Source: Arthrobacter sp. TPD3018
Lineage (GTDB): Bacteria; Pseudomonadota; Alphaproteobacteria; Sphingomonadales; Sphingomonadaceae
Length of the DNA stretch: 64,000 nucleotides
Reading direction: 5' to 3'
Assembly (NCBI GenBank): GCA_003075315.1
Contig: QDFQ01000001.1
Span: 911,998-975,997, forward strand
In this document: piece by piece, positions 53,540 to 61,593 of the stretch
How the letters are laid out: each line of letters begins with the position of its first letter
Numbering within the stretch: the stretch's first letter is position 1
The notes under the pieces: generated by a model
The model's database searches: none
Seen by the model: the letters and a program-made list of their open reading frames with translations, nothing else
Told to the model about the DNA's origin: nothing
Translations under genes and position numbers: made by a program

Positions 53540-54565
53540 ATGAGTAGCGCTATGAGGGGCGCAGTGAAGTCGGCGTTCGATCCCCAAGCCCCGTTGCCAC
53601 CCCCCGCTCGGCTGGGGTGGGTGCGCGCATTCGATACCGCCCCCTTGCCGGCGGCCGAGCGCTATGAGGTCTGGCGCGATGGCGACGTCGCCAATCTGTC
53701 GACCCGCTACGAAACCACGCCGGAAGAGCCGTTTGCGGCGGCGATGGACTGGCTCGATCTCGGCACGCTCGGGATCGGCCACGCGGTGTTCACGTCGCAG
53801 CAGTGGGAACGCACGCGGCAGAAAGCGGCGCGCGACGACAATGACGATTTCGTGATCAACGTGCGCCACGCCGGTGCCGCGATCTTCGAGATGGACGGAC
53901 GGCAGGCCGTCGCGCCGGCAGGATCGATCGTCATCGCCGACATGGCGCGGCCGAAGCATCATTTCTCGGAAGCCTCGATCAGCACCGGCATGGCGTTGAA
54001 ACGGGCGGATGTGGAGCGTCTGTTCCCGTCGACCCGTGCGCTGCACGGGCATGTCGTCGCGCCGGAACATGCCGCGCTGCTCGTGTCGCATCTGGCACTG
54101 CTGCGCGGGCAGGCGGAGCATTTGCCGGCGACCAGCGGACCGATGCTGGCGCAGACGATCCTCGACCTGCTCTCGGTGTCGGTCGCGGCGAGCTTTGCCG
54201 AAAGGCCGGTCGACCGCGACCGGCATGAGCGCGCCTTGCGTGTGCAGCTGCGCGATGAGATCGAACGCAACCTCGGCTCACCCTCCCTGACTGTGGCCCG
54301 GCTCAGCCGCACGCTGGGTGTGTCGCGCTCCACCCTGTACCGGTTGTTGCAGGACGAAGGCGGCGTGCAGGCCTATGTCCGCACGCGCCGTCTGGAAAAG
54401 GTCGCGGAGACGTTGCGCCGCGAAGGCGGGCGGGGGACGATCGCCGCGCTCGCCGAACGCTGGGGCTTTTGCGATGCCGCCTATCTGGGGCGCGCATTTC
54501 GCGAGACCTATGGCATGACGCCCGGCGACTATCACGCGATGCACGCGACGGACCCGCTGGCCTGA
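53540..54565 (+). CDS. AraC-family regulator, first of a tandem pair
   Basis: About 341-residue transcription factor. The N-terminal half (residues 30-210) resembles the AraC-binding-like domain 2 (PF14525), with WVRAFDTAPLPAAERYEVW, FVINVRHAGAAIFEMDG and HHFSEASIS. The C-terminal AraC helix-turn-helix pair has SLTVARLSRTLGVSRSTLYR and GFCDAAYLGRAFRETYGM. Possible starts are ATG 53540, ATG 53552 and GTG 53564; the last has the best Shine-Dalgarno (GAGGGG) and gives an N terminus like that of the paralogue. The target and effector are unknown. About 42% of its N half and most of its C half match the next gene. Confidence 0.88.
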   Translation: MSSAMRGAVKSAFDPQAPLPPPARLGWVRAFDTAPLPAAERYEVWRDGDVANLSTRYETTPEEPFAAAMDWLDLGTLGIGHAVFTSQQWERTRQKAARDDNDDFVINVRHAGAAIFEMDGRQAVAPAGSIVIADMARPKHHFSEASISTGMALKRADVERLFPSTRALHGHVVAPEHAALLVSHLALLRGQAEHLPATSGPMLAQTILDLLSVSVAASFAERPVDRDRHERALRVQLRDEIERNLGSPSLTVARLSRTLGVSRSTLYRLLQDEGGVQAYVRTRRLEKVAETLRREGGRGTIAALAERWGFCDAAYLGRAFRETYGMTPGDYHAMHATDPLA

Positions 54566-54637
54566 CGCGTCCGGGCGGCACGGCGCGCGCCGACAAGGCT
54601 ATGGACCGGTTCGGTACCAAACTCTATCGTCAGGAAC

Positions 54638-55693
54638 ATGTCGCAGGTCCCTGAGAACGAACGCTTCCCTTCGGCGTCATCCTCCTCCCGCCTGGGCTGG
54701 ATACCCTTTTTTGACACGGCGGCGCTGCCGCAGCGGGACCGCTTCAGTGCCTGGCGGGATTCCGAAATCCGCAACCTCTCCCAGCATTACGAAACCACGC
54801 CGACGCAGCCGTTCCAGGCGCGGATCGAAGGGCTCGATCTCGGCACGATGCTGCTAAACCACGTCCATATCTCGGCACAGGACTGGCACCGCGGCGCGGC
54901 GCATCTGCGCGATCAGGCCGACGGGCTCGTCGTCAATGTGCGGCACGCTGGCGGTGCCTGGGGCCGGATGGGCGATCGCGACGTCCGCGCACTGGATGGC
55001 GCGGTGGTGCTGACCGACATGGCGCTGGGCAATACCCATGTATCCGAAGCCTCGGTCTCGACCAGCTTCGTGCTGCCCCGCGCGCTTGCCGAACGTGTCC
55101 TGCCCTCGGTTCGCAGTCTGCACGGCCATGTCGTGCCGGCGGAGCAGGCGGCGTTGCTGACCAGCCACCTCACGGCGCTGCGGCACCACGCCCGCCATCT
55201 GCCCGCGAGCAGCGGCCCTGCAGTGGCGCAGACTATCGTCGATCTGCTCGCGCTGGTCGTCCATGCAAGCCTCGGCGAGCGTCCCGGCGACGTCGAACAG
55301 CATGACCGCGCGCTCCGCGTTCAGCTGCGCGATGAAATCGAGCGCAACCTCGGCTCGCCCTCGCTCAGCGTCGCGCGTCTCAGCCGTACGCTCGGCGTGT
55401 CGCGTTCGACGCTGTATCGCTTGTTGCAGGATGAAGGCGGCGTGCAGGCCTATATCCGCGCGCGCCGGCTGGCGAAGGTGGCGGAGGCGCTGCGCCGGCG
55501 CGGCGACCGCCAGACGATCGCGGCACTTGCCGACCAATGGGGCTTTTGCGACGCCGCCTATCTGGGGCGCGCCTTTCGCGAGACCTATGGCATGACGCCG
55601 GGCGACTACCACGCGATGCACGCGATCGGCCTGCCACCGGCCGGCATCGCGACCCCCATCGCAATACCGGCCGGCCGCATCGTCACCCCCTAG
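54638..55693 (+). CDS. AraC-family regulator, second of a tandem pair
   Basis: 351-residue paralogue of the preceding regulator. The DNA-binding C-terminal half is nearly identical (VQLRDEIERNLGSPSLSVAR, TLGVSRSTLYRLLQDEGG), including long stretches at the nucleotide level, while the effector-binding N-terminal half has diverged (PFFDTAALPQRDRFSAWRDS, GLVVNVRHAGGAWGRMG). This pattern suggests a tandem duplication whose copies read different signals at the same operators. The C terminus has an added Pro/Ala/Ile-rich tail. The gap between the two genes is 72 bases. No regulated target is adjacent. Confidence 0.9.
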   Translation: MSQVPENERFPSASSSSRLGWIPFFDTAALPQRDRFSAWRDSEIRNLSQHYETTPTQPFQARIEGLDLGTMLLNHVHISAQDWHRGAAHLRDQADGLVVNVRHAGGAWGRMGDRDVRALDGAVVLTDMALGNTHVSEASVSTSFVLPRALAERVLPSVRSLHGHVVPAEQAALLTSHLTALRHHARHLPASSGPAVAQTIVDLLALVVHASLGERPGDVEQHDRALRVQLRDEIERNLGSPSLSVARLSRTLGVSRSTLYRLLQDEGGVQAYIRARRLAKVAEALRRRGDRQTIAALADQWGFCDAAYLGRAFRETYGMTPGDYHAMHAIGLPPAGIATPIAIPAGRIVTP

Positions 55694-55745
55694 GCCGCGA
55701 CACGCGGTTCGGCGGCAACGCGCATCCGTGCCGCGATCGGAGCCG

Positions 55746-55925
55746 TCAGGCGCGATCGCGGTCGGATTGATCGAGTGCGCCCCACGTTCCACCGCTCTGG
55801 GATTTGACCAATTCGGTGCCGCAGCGGCTGCACGTACACCGCCACCGTGATCCGTCCGACCAGACCCGACGACGCGAACGCTTGTGGCCGACGACCAGAC
55901 AGATGGGAGCTAAAACGCGATTCAT
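55746..55925 (-). CDS. small zinc-ribbon-like protein (59 residues)
   Basis: Complete 59-codon frame on the reverse strand, too short for a routine length cut-off. The product has a C-x-C-x2-C cluster in WRCTCSRCGTEL, preceded by VVGHKRSRRRVWSDGSRW. The GHKRSRRRVW-then-cysteine pattern is shared by small sphingomonad and phage-related DUF1660-like proteins (recalled). A first Cys at residue 9 could be a fourth ligand. No Shine-Dalgarno sequence is obvious. It sits in an otherwise empty 330-base gap between the AraC pair and the TetR gene. Metal binding and function are inferred from the cysteine pattern only. Confidence 0.55.
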   Translation of the reverse strand: MNRVLAPICLVVGHKRSRRRVWSDGSRWRCTCSRCGTELVKSQSGGTWGALDQSDRDRA

Positions 55926-55941
55926 GCCAGGTCATCCACTC

Positions 55942-55978
55942 GATGCGGCCTCTTTAGGGAAAGAGAGTGTGCCGCATC
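55942..55978. promoter_or_regulatory. stem-loop between the zinc-ribbon gene and the TetR gene
   Basis: GATGCGGC (55942-55949) pairs with GCCGCATC (55971-55978), and CTCTTT (55950-55955) with AAAGAG (55960-55965), forming one long hairpin with a small internal asymmetry. It lies 17 bases before the start of the small gene and 46 bases past the TetR stop, both on the minus strand. No T run follows. It could end the TetR transcript or lie in the leader of the small gene. Confidence 0.5.
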
Positions 55979-56023
55979 AGGGGCTTGACCATTGTCGGTG
56001 TTGCAGACGCTATTGATCGCGTC

Positions 56024-56608
56024 TCACGCTGGTGTCTCGCCCGGCGCCTCGTTGCGCAACAGCATGCCCACTGCCAGCTCGCGTGCTTTGCTGCGTGGCA
56101 GGTCGAGCGCCCGCGCCATCGCCGCGCCGAGCAGCGCGTCGCCCAGGGCCATCAGCATCAGGTGCAGCGTTTCTTCCTGGATCGGTCGTTCGGGCGGTTG
56201 CACGCCATCGGCGAGTTCATCGACCAGATCATGCACCGCGGATAGAATCGGATCGAGCGCATCGCGATTGCCCGACAGGATCATCCAGCTCGCCAGCGCA
56301 CCCGCGCCGCCGCTGTCGAAGGCATCGAAGACGAGGTCGACGATGCGCCGCGGATCGGGCTCCCCGCCGCGGTTGCCCAGCACGGCATCGCGAATCACCG
56401 CGGTGATTTGCGCCGCCATCCGAGCGATCAGCGCCTGTTGCAGCCCCTCCGCCGATCCGAAGTGGTGGAGCAGATTGGCATGCGTGCGGCCGATCCGCGC
56501 GCCGACCGCCTTCAGCGTCACCGCCTGCGGTCCGCTTTCGACCAGCAATTGCTGTGCGGCGATCAGCGCGGCTTCCCGGCTTTCGGTCGGAGACAGGCGG
56601 CGGCGCAA
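56024..56608 (-). CDS. TetR-family transcriptional regulator
   Basis: 194-residue TetR repressor. The N-terminal helix-turn-helix region is REAALIAAQQLLVESG then GRTHANLLHHFGSAEGLQQAL, as in the family. The rest is the helical ligand-binding/dimer domain. The predicted start is TTG (56608), as no ATG or GTG in frame upstream fits. It diverges from the PF10118 hydrolase gene with a perfect palindrome in the 92-base gap, which suggests it represses that gene and itself. The effector is unknown; lipid- or fatty-acid-related ligands are common in such regulators. Confidence 0.9.
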   Translation of the reverse strand: MRRRLSPTESREAALIAAQQLLVESGPQAVTLKAVGARIGRTHANLLHHFGSAEGLQQALIARMAAQITAVIRDAVLGNRGGEPDPRRIVDLVFDAFDSGGAGALASWMILSGNRDALDPILSAVHDLVDELADGVQPPERPIQEETLHLMLMALGDALLGAAMARALDLPRSKARELAVGMLLRNEAPGETPA

Positions 56609-56651
56609 AGGGGCCGGGACGGGGGTTGAAGCGCTCAGGACGATGGCCTAT

Positions 56652-56665
56652 TTACATTGGTGTAA
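56652..56665. promoter_or_regulatory. candidate TetR operator
   Basis: Perfect inverted repeat TTACA-TTGG-TGTAA midway between the divergent TetR and hydrolase starts. Its form, AT content and location in a GC-rich setting are typical of TetR operators. Binding by the adjacent TetR protein is inferred. Confidence 0.65.
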
Positions 56666-56700
56666 GCAAATGCGGATATCGTCCTAGTACGGAGGAAATC

Positions 56701-57558
56701 ATGGCGAAAGCAACCACGCCGCACGATCTGGTCATTACCGCGCGCGACCGCCGCTTCGGTCGTGGCGCCCGGATGGGTCGCTGGTGGCTGAACGACGATC
56801 CGATCGCGACCGCCTTCTACAATGCCTTGTCCGTCACCTTTCCCAAGGGGGAGGGCTTCTTCGTCGACAGCGTGCGCCGCTTTCGCGAAGGCACGTCGCC
56901 GCGCCTGACGCGTGAGATCAACGCCTTCATCAAGCAGGAGGTGCTGCACACGCGCGAACATGTCGCGTTCAACCGCCATGTCACCGATCAGGGCTATGAC
57001 GTGACGCTCCTCGACCGCGACGTCGATGCCGCGCTGGCGCTGACCAAGGGCCGCCCGCCGATCGCCAGCTTGGCTGCGACGACCGCGCTCGAACATTTCA
57101 CCGCGATGCTGGCGCATGAGCTGATCGCCAACCCCCGCCATCTCGCCGGCGGCGAGGAGCAGGCGCGCGCTCTGTGGCTGTGGCACGCCGCCGAGGAAAT
57201 CGAGCACAAGGGCGTCGCCTATGACACCTGGCTGCACGCCACGCGCGACTGGCCGCGCTTCCGTCGCTGGTGGGTCAAGTCGTTCGTCATGCTGATGACG
57301 ACGAAGCATTTCTTCGTCGGCCGGACGCGCGGCATGCTGGAGCTGTTGCGGCAGGATGGCCTTACCGGTCCGCGCGTCTGGGCACGGCTCGCCTGGTATG
57401 CGTTCGGCAATCCCGGCATGGCGCGCAAGGTGGCGGGCGTCTGGGCAGCCTATTTCCTGCCCGGCTTCCACCCGTGGAAACACGACGACCGGGCGCTGAT
57501 CCGGCTGGCCGAGAGCGATTACGAGGCGGCGGTGATGCCCAAGGCCGTCACCGCCTGA
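56701..57558 (+). CDS. PF10118 predicted metal-dependent hydrolase
   Basis: 285-residue protein of the PF10118 (predicted metal-dependent hydrolase) family. It begins MAKATTPHDLVITARDRRFG. Histidine- and glutamate-rich helices resemble a ferritin-like di-metal centre: FIKQEVLHTREHVAFNRH, TALEHFTAMLAHELI and WLWHAAEEIEHKGVAYD. The substrate is unknown. AGGAGG-like GGAGG stands seven bases before the ATG. It is divergent from the TetR gene and may be induced when that repressor is relieved. Members elsewhere are often beside TetR genes and lipid-metabolism genes. Confidence 0.88.
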   Translation: MAKATTPHDLVITARDRRFGRGARMGRWWLNDDPIATAFYNALSVTFPKGEGFFVDSVRRFREGTSPRLTREINAFIKQEVLHTREHVAFNRHVTDQGYDVTLLDRDVDAALALTKGRPPIASLAATTALEHFTAMLAHELIANPRHLAGGEEQARALWLWHAAEEIEHKGVAYDTWLHATRDWPRFRRWWVKSFVMLMTTKHFFVGRTRGMLELLRQDGLTGPRVWARLAWYAFGNPGMARKVAGVWAAYFLPGFHPWKHDDRALIRLAESDYEAAVMPKAVTA

Positions 57559-57564
57559 CGCCGG

Positions 57565-58248
57565 TCAGTCAAGCGCGGCCAGAAACGCGACGGCGGCGTC
57601 ATATTCGCGCCGCTTGTTCGCCCGTGCCTGTTCGGCGAGCAGATCGCTGCCCCACAATTCCACCTGCCAATCCTCGTCGACATGCGCGGCGGCCCATAAG
57701 GTATCGGGATCGCCCGCCCGCTCGATCAGCGCGAGCGCCAGCACCAGCGACCCGGTGATCGTCACCACCGGCGACAGGCCCGCGAGGTGAAATGCGTCGA
57801 GCGTCGCCACCGCTTCGCCCAGGCGCGTCAGCGTCGCTGGCGGCTGGGCGCGGTGGATGATCCCCGCGGTCGGCTCGAAATGCACATCGTAGCGGGTGCG
57901 GGCCCAGTCGAGCCAGGGATCCCACGCCGCCTGCTGCCGCGCGATCAGATCGTCAGGCGACTCGGCCCGATAATAGAGCAGGTCGGTGGCGCCATAAGCG
58001 GCCAGCCCCGCCGCAAAGGGCGCGGGGTGGGCCGCGATCCGGTCGATCGCCGCATTGGCAAGGCCGGTCAGCGGCATGGCGCGCGGGTCGAGCACCTCGG
58101 GCACCGCCCGCCATTCGCCCGCGACCGCCTCTGCCAGCGCGTCCGTCGGCAGCGCCAGCGGCACGCGGCCCGGCGTGCGCACCGGCCGCCCGTCGAGCGT
58201 CACGACCCGATCCGCGTCGACCGCCACCTCTGTCCAGAAGCGCTTCAT
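57565..58248 (-). CDS. ATP12-family chaperone
   Basis: 227-residue protein of the ATP12 family, which in mitochondria assists assembly of the F1-ATPase alpha subunit. Conserved segments include RFWTEVAVDADRVVTLDGRPVRTP, LPTDALAEAVAGEWRA, DLLYYRAESPDDLIARQ and the C-terminal LWGSDLLAEQARANKRREYD. The start is MKRFWTEV; the longer open frame spans the next gene's stop. It overlaps the small membrane protein gene by ATGA. The gene order HAD phosphatase, small membrane protein, ATP12 recurs in sphingomonads. Confidence 0.9.
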   Translation of the reverse strand: MKRFWTEVAVDADRVVTLDGRPVRTPGRVPLALPTDALAEAVAGEWRAVPEVLDPRAMPLTGLANAAIDRIAAHPAPFAAGLAAYGATDLLYYRAESPDDLIARQQAAWDPWLDWARTRYDVHFEPTAGIIHRAQPPATLTRLGEAVATLDAFHLAGLSPVVTITGSLVLALALIERAGDPDTLWAAAHVDEDWQVELWGSDLLAEQARANKRREYDAAVAFLAALD

Positions 58249-58463
58249 GACTTCGGCGGCGTCCGCCAGCGGTGGGCGAGGGCGGCAGGCACCGTTGCGA
58301 TGACGACCAGCGCCGACAGCGTGATCGCGACACCGAGCACCTTGGTGACCATATCGGGTGCGCGCACCGCCAGCATCAGGCCGAAGACCGCGCCGACGCT
58401 GCCTGCGATGCGGCTGCCGACCATCGCCAGCCAGCGGCGCCGGGCGAGGGCATCGCCGCTCAT
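58245..58463 (-). CDS. small membrane protein (72 residues)
   Basis: 72-residue protein with two hydrophobic segments (SRIAGSVGAVFGLMLAV and KVLGVAITLSALVVIATVPAALA). The N terminus is basic (RRRWLAMVGSR). No known domain is recognised. It is encoded between the HAD phosphatase and ATP12 genes with overlapping stop/start codons on both sides, an arrangement that favours a real translated protein. The role is unknown, possibly linked to the membrane ATP synthase assembly suggested by ATP12. Confidence 0.8.
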   Translation of the reverse strand: MSGDALARRRWLAMVGSRIAGSVGAVFGLMLAVRAPDMVTKVLGVAITLSALVVIATVPAALAHRWRTPPKS

Positions 58464-59113
58464 GCCAGCAGCCCGGGCAGCGCGGCCACGCGTTCTGCCA
58501 CCACGTCGGCGCCCGCATCGGCCAGGTCGCGGACGTCATGATAGCCCCAGGCGACGCCCACCGCCCGCGCGCCCGCAGCCTTGGCCATCGCCATGTCGAA
58601 ACTGGTGTCGCCGATCATCGCCGTCTCCTGCGCCGTCGCGCCCGCTTCGTCCATTGCCGCGATCAGCATCGCGGGGTCGGGCTTGGAAGGGTGGCGGTCT
58701 GCGGTTTGCAGCGTGACGAAATGATCGGTCAGGCCATGATGTGCCAGAATATGTGCAAGCCCCCGGTCCGACTTGCCCGTCGCCATGCCCAGCAGCCAGC
58801 CATCATTCGCAAGGCCCTGCAAGACCGCGGCGATCCCGTCGAACAGCGGCTCCTCCGCCATCGCGCCGGTCGTCCGCAGGTGAAAGAAGGCGTTCTTGTA
58901 ATCCGCCGCCATCTGCCGGTGCAGTGCATCCTCCGCTTGCGGTAGCAGCGTCGCGATCGCCTCGACCAAGCTCAGTCCGACGATGCGGCGGATCGCGCTG
59001 CGCGGCGGCGCGGGCAAAGCGGCGATCCGAAACGCATCCTCCATCGCCTGGCAGATATTGGCCTGGCTATCGACGAGCGTGCCGTCGCAGTCGAACACGG
59101 CGAGTTTGGTCAT
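58460..59113 (-). CDS. HAD-superfamily hydrolase (phosphoglycolate-phosphatase-like)
   Basis: 217-residue HAD phosphatase. Motif I is VFDCDGTLVDSQ, the cap domain follows (residues 16-90), motif II threonine is in GMATGKS, motif III lysine in PSKPDP, and motif IV is MIGDTSFDMAMAKAAGARAVGVAWG. It resembles Gph/PGP but no residue fixes the substrate, so I give no gene symbol. The start is MTKLAVFDCDG; GGAGG directly touches that ATG, too close to be a functional site. It is first in the HAD-membrane protein-ATP12 operon. Confidence 0.9.
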   Translation of the reverse strand: MTKLAVFDCDGTLVDSQANICQAMEDAFRIAALPAPPRSAIRRIVGLSLVEAIATLLPQAEDALHRQMAADYKNAFFHLRTTGAMAEEPLFDGIAAVLQGLANDGWLLGMATGKSDRGLAHILAHHGLTDHFVTLQTADRHPSKPDPAMLIAAMDEAGATAQETAMIGDTSFDMAMAKAAGARAVGVAWGYHDVRDLADAGADVVAERVAALPGLLA

Positions 59114-59180
59114 CCTCCGACGCCTACCGGGCGAGGGCGGGCGCGCAAAGCGCAAATCGCGCGTCCCCCGTGCCATCACC

Positions 59181-59215
59181 GTCATCCCGGCCGTGCGCCG
59201 GGGTCCCGCTTCGTC
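59181..59215. repeat. single arm of a GTCATCCCGG...GGGTCCCGCTTC repeat
   Basis: One arm related to the 731/4002 family, apparently without its inverted partner, in the 190-base gap between the HAD and PaiB-like genes. Nothing else is seen there. Confidence 0.6.
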
Positions 59216-59303
59216 TCAAACCGCAGCGCAAGCGAAGATCATGCCGGGGCAACGAACCAGAGGGCGGAAACCGCAATCCGCTCTGCTCCACCGAACCCCA
59301 ACC

Positions 59304-59900
59304 CTAATCCTTCGCGGCCGCCCACGGCATCAGCGCGGCGATGTCGTCCTTACCCTGCCGGTCGAAGCCTGCGATCACCCCCGCCCGGTCGGCGGCAGTC
59401 TTGTTCTGGCTGAGCTTGGTCGTGCCGCGCACCGCGGTGACGGTAATGGTGAACCCGCGAATCCCCGACAGTTGCTTCGCAAAGGCATCGGGCGCCACCT
59501 TGCCGCGATCCCACGGATTGTCGCGCGGTTCGTGCAGCGCTGCCAGCCGGTCCAGCTGTTCGGTCAGGCCCGCCGCATCGACCTCGTGCGCGATGCCGTC
59601 GATCTCGATCGTCTGGTAATTCCACGTCGGCACCTGATCGCCCGGCACTGCATACCAGTTCGCGCTGACATAGCCGTGCGGCCCCGCCACGCTCGCCACC
59701 ACCGCTGCGCCCTCCAGATGGCGGACGATACGATTTGCGCGCGATACGTGAAAACGCAGGCCGTCGTCATGCAGCGTCACCGGCGCATGCACCACCATCG
59801 GACCATCGGCGGTCGCGGCGAAGACATGGGCGAAGCCGATCCGCTCTGCCTCCGCCAGCAACGCCGCCGCCTCCGGCCGGAAGAGCGGATTGGGGTGCAT
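59304..59900 (-). CDS. FMN-binding negative transcriptional regulator (PaiB-like)
   Basis: 198-residue PaiB-family protein of the split-barrel FMN-binding type. It begins MHPNPLFRPEAAALLAEAERIGFAHV, with VVASVAGPHGYVSANWYAVPG and QVPTWNYQTIEIDG in the central part. In Bacillus PaiB is a negative regulator of protease and sporulation genes. Here regulatory function is only inferred from the family, which may instead be a flavoprotein enzyme. It overlaps the preceding gene by one base (TGATG), so is translationally coupled. Confidence 0.9.
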   Translation of the reverse strand: MHPNPLFRPEAAALLAEAERIGFAHVFAATADGPMVVHAPVTLHDDGLRFHVSRANRIVRHLEGAAVVASVAGPHGYVSANWYAVPGDQVPTWNYQTIEIDGIAHEVDAAGLTEQLDRLAALHEPRDNPWDRGKVAPDAFAKQLSGIRGFTITVTAVRGTTKLSQNKTAADRAGVIAGFDRQGKDDIAALMPWAAAKD

Positions 59901-61129
59901 CAGCCCCGGCGGCCGCCCGGACCGCTGCTCTTCGGCCCACCCGTCTTCGGCTTGCCCGTCTTCGGCCCAGCAGCCTTCGGACCGCCGCTCTTCCCGCCAT
60001 CCTTGCCGGTCGGGGCCGCGCCACGCCGCCGCCGCTCGCCGCGGTTTTCCTTGCGCACCGTCTTGGCATGCGCCTTGGCGCGCTGCTTCAGCACGTCCTT
60101 GGGCGGCGGACCCTTCTTGGGCTCCTCCAGCGGCAGCGCATCGCCCTGCGCCTCTTCGAAGCCCAGGCTTTTCAGGCTTTCGGCGAAGTGCGTCGGCAGG
60201 CTCGCGACTTCGTCGATGCTGCCGCCGTCGGGATGGTCGACGCGGATGCGGCGGGCGTGGAGGTGCATCTTGCGGCTGATCCCGCCGGTCAGGAACGCCG
60301 CCGCGCCGCCGTACTTGCCGTCGCCGACGATCGGATGGCCGATCGCCGCCATATGCACGCGCAGCTGGTGCGTCCGCCCGGTAAAGGGTTGCAGCTCCAC
60401 CCAGGCGCAGCGGTTGCCCGCACGCTCGATCACGCGATAGCGGCTGCGCGCGGCTTGGCCGTTCTCCTCGTCGACGTGCATCTTCTCGCCGCCGGTGCCC
60501 GGCTGCTTGGCGATCGGCAGGTCGACCATGCCGTCCTCGATCGACGGCACGCCGACGACCAGGGCCCAATAGACCTTCCGCGCGGTCCGCCCCGAAAACG
60601 CCTTGGCGAAGAAAGCGGCGGCGCGGCTGGTGCGCGCGATCAGCAGCGCGCCCGACGTGTCCTTGTCCAGCCGGTGAACGAGCTTCGGCCGCCCTTCGGC
60701 ATCATATTGCAGCGCGTCAAGCAAGCCATCGACATGCTCGGCGGTTTTGGTGCCGCCCTGCGTCGCGAGGCCCGGCGGCTTGTTGAGGACGAGCGCCTGC
60801 AGATCCTTGTGGATCACCATCTCGCGGGCGAAGGCGATCTGGTCCTCGCTCAGTGGCGGCCGTTCGCGCTTCGGCTTGGCGACGACGGCGCCGGTCTCGT
60901 CCTTCACCTCGGGTTCGGGCGGCGGCACGCGCAGCGTCTGGCCCGCCTTGATCCGGTCGCCCGGCGTCGCGCGCGCGCCATCGACGCGCAGCTGCCCGGT
61001 CCGCGCCCATTTCGCGACCGTGGTGAAGCTCGTGTCGGGCAGATGCCGTTTGAACCAGCGATCCAGCCGGATACCGTCGTCGTCATAGCCGACGTTGAAC
61101 TGGCGAATGCCGCCCTCGTCGCCGCTCAT
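59900..61129 (-). CDS. RluC/RluD-type ribosomal large-subunit pseudouridine synthase
   Basis: 409-residue enzyme converting uridine to pseudouridine in rRNA. An N-terminal S4 domain (residues 10-80, WARTGQLRVDGARATPGDRI) precedes the catalytic domain, with HRLDKDTSGALLIA as the catalytic-aspartate motif, FTGRTHQLRVHMAAIGHPIVGD and KLVHRLDKD. It ends in about 75 basic and low-complexity residues, rich in K, R, G and P with tandem PKTG/PKAAG-like repeats. The tail is unusually long and may bind rRNA. The catalytic branch (RluC versus RluD) cannot be set here. It overlaps crcB by ATGA and starts PaiB-like gene coupling. Confidence 0.9.
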   Translation of the reverse strand: MSGDEGGIRQFNVGYDDDGIRLDRWFKRHLPDTSFTTVAKWARTGQLRVDGARATPGDRIKAGQTLRVPPPEPEVKDETGAVVAKPKRERPPLSEDQIAFAREMVIHKDLQALVLNKPPGLATQGGTKTAEHVDGLLDALQYDAEGRPKLVHRLDKDTSGALLIARTSRAAAFFAKAFSGRTARKVYWALVVGVPSIEDGMVDLPIAKQPGTGGEKMHVDEENGQAARSRYRVIERAGNRCAWVELQPFTGRTHQLRVHMAAIGHPIVGDGKYGGAAAFLTGGISRKMHLHARRIRVDHPDGGSIDEVASLPTHFAESLKSLGFEEAQGDALPLEEPKKGPPPKDVLKQRAKAHAKTVRKENRGERRRRGAAPTGKDGGKSGGPKAAGPKTGKPKTGGPKSSGPGGRRG

Positions 61130-61515
61130 GCCACCGCACTCCCGAACAGGCCGCGGGCCAGCATCAGCCCGGCAAACAGCGCGCCGATCGCGCCCGCAAC
61201 CGATACGAAGACGTACAGCGCCGCCGTGGTCACCGCGCCACGCTCCACCAGGGTCACGACGTCGAGGCTGAAGGACGAAAAGGTCGTGAACCCGCCGAGC
61301 ACACCGATCCCTAAGAACAGGCGCCAGTTCTCGCCGCCCCCGATCCGCGCGAGCCCGCCCGCCAGCAGGCCCATCAGCAGCCCGCCGATCAGGTTCACGG
61401 CCAGCGTACCATAAGGAAAATTCGGCCCGAGCGCGGTGAGGGCGATCCGGCCGGTGAGATACCGCGCCGCCGAACCCAGCGCACCGCCGGCCATGACGAG
61501 AAGAAGAGGAGGCAT
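61126..61515 (-). CDS. crcB: fluoride channel CrcB (Fluc)
   Basis: 129-residue small membrane protein with four helices and the family signatures AGGALGSAARYLTGR, NLIGGLLMGLLAG and FTTFSSFSLDVVTL. Fluc proteins work as dual-topology dimers exporting fluoride. The start is MPPLLLVMAGG. It is first in the crcB-rlu-paiB unit and overlaps the next gene (ATGA). I looked for a fluoride (crcB) riboswitch upstream and did not see the conserved pattern. Confidence 0.93.
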   Translation of the reverse strand: MPPLLLVMAGGALGSAARYLTGRIALTALGPNFPYGTLAVNLIGGLLMGLLAGGLARIGGGENWRLFLGIGVLGGFTTFSSFSLDVVTLVERGAVTTAALYVFVSVAGAIGALFAGLMLARGLFGSAVA

Positions 61516-61593
61516 GATCGCTGCCCTAGAGCAAGTTCGCGCAAAGAGGAAATACGCGGGTGAGGGGGTGGGGGACGCCGCCACGGCCACCCC

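Noticed and set aside
61516..61593. Possible fluoride riboswitch before crcB
   Set aside because: Neither the conserved riboswitch core nor a pairing pattern is present in the leader.
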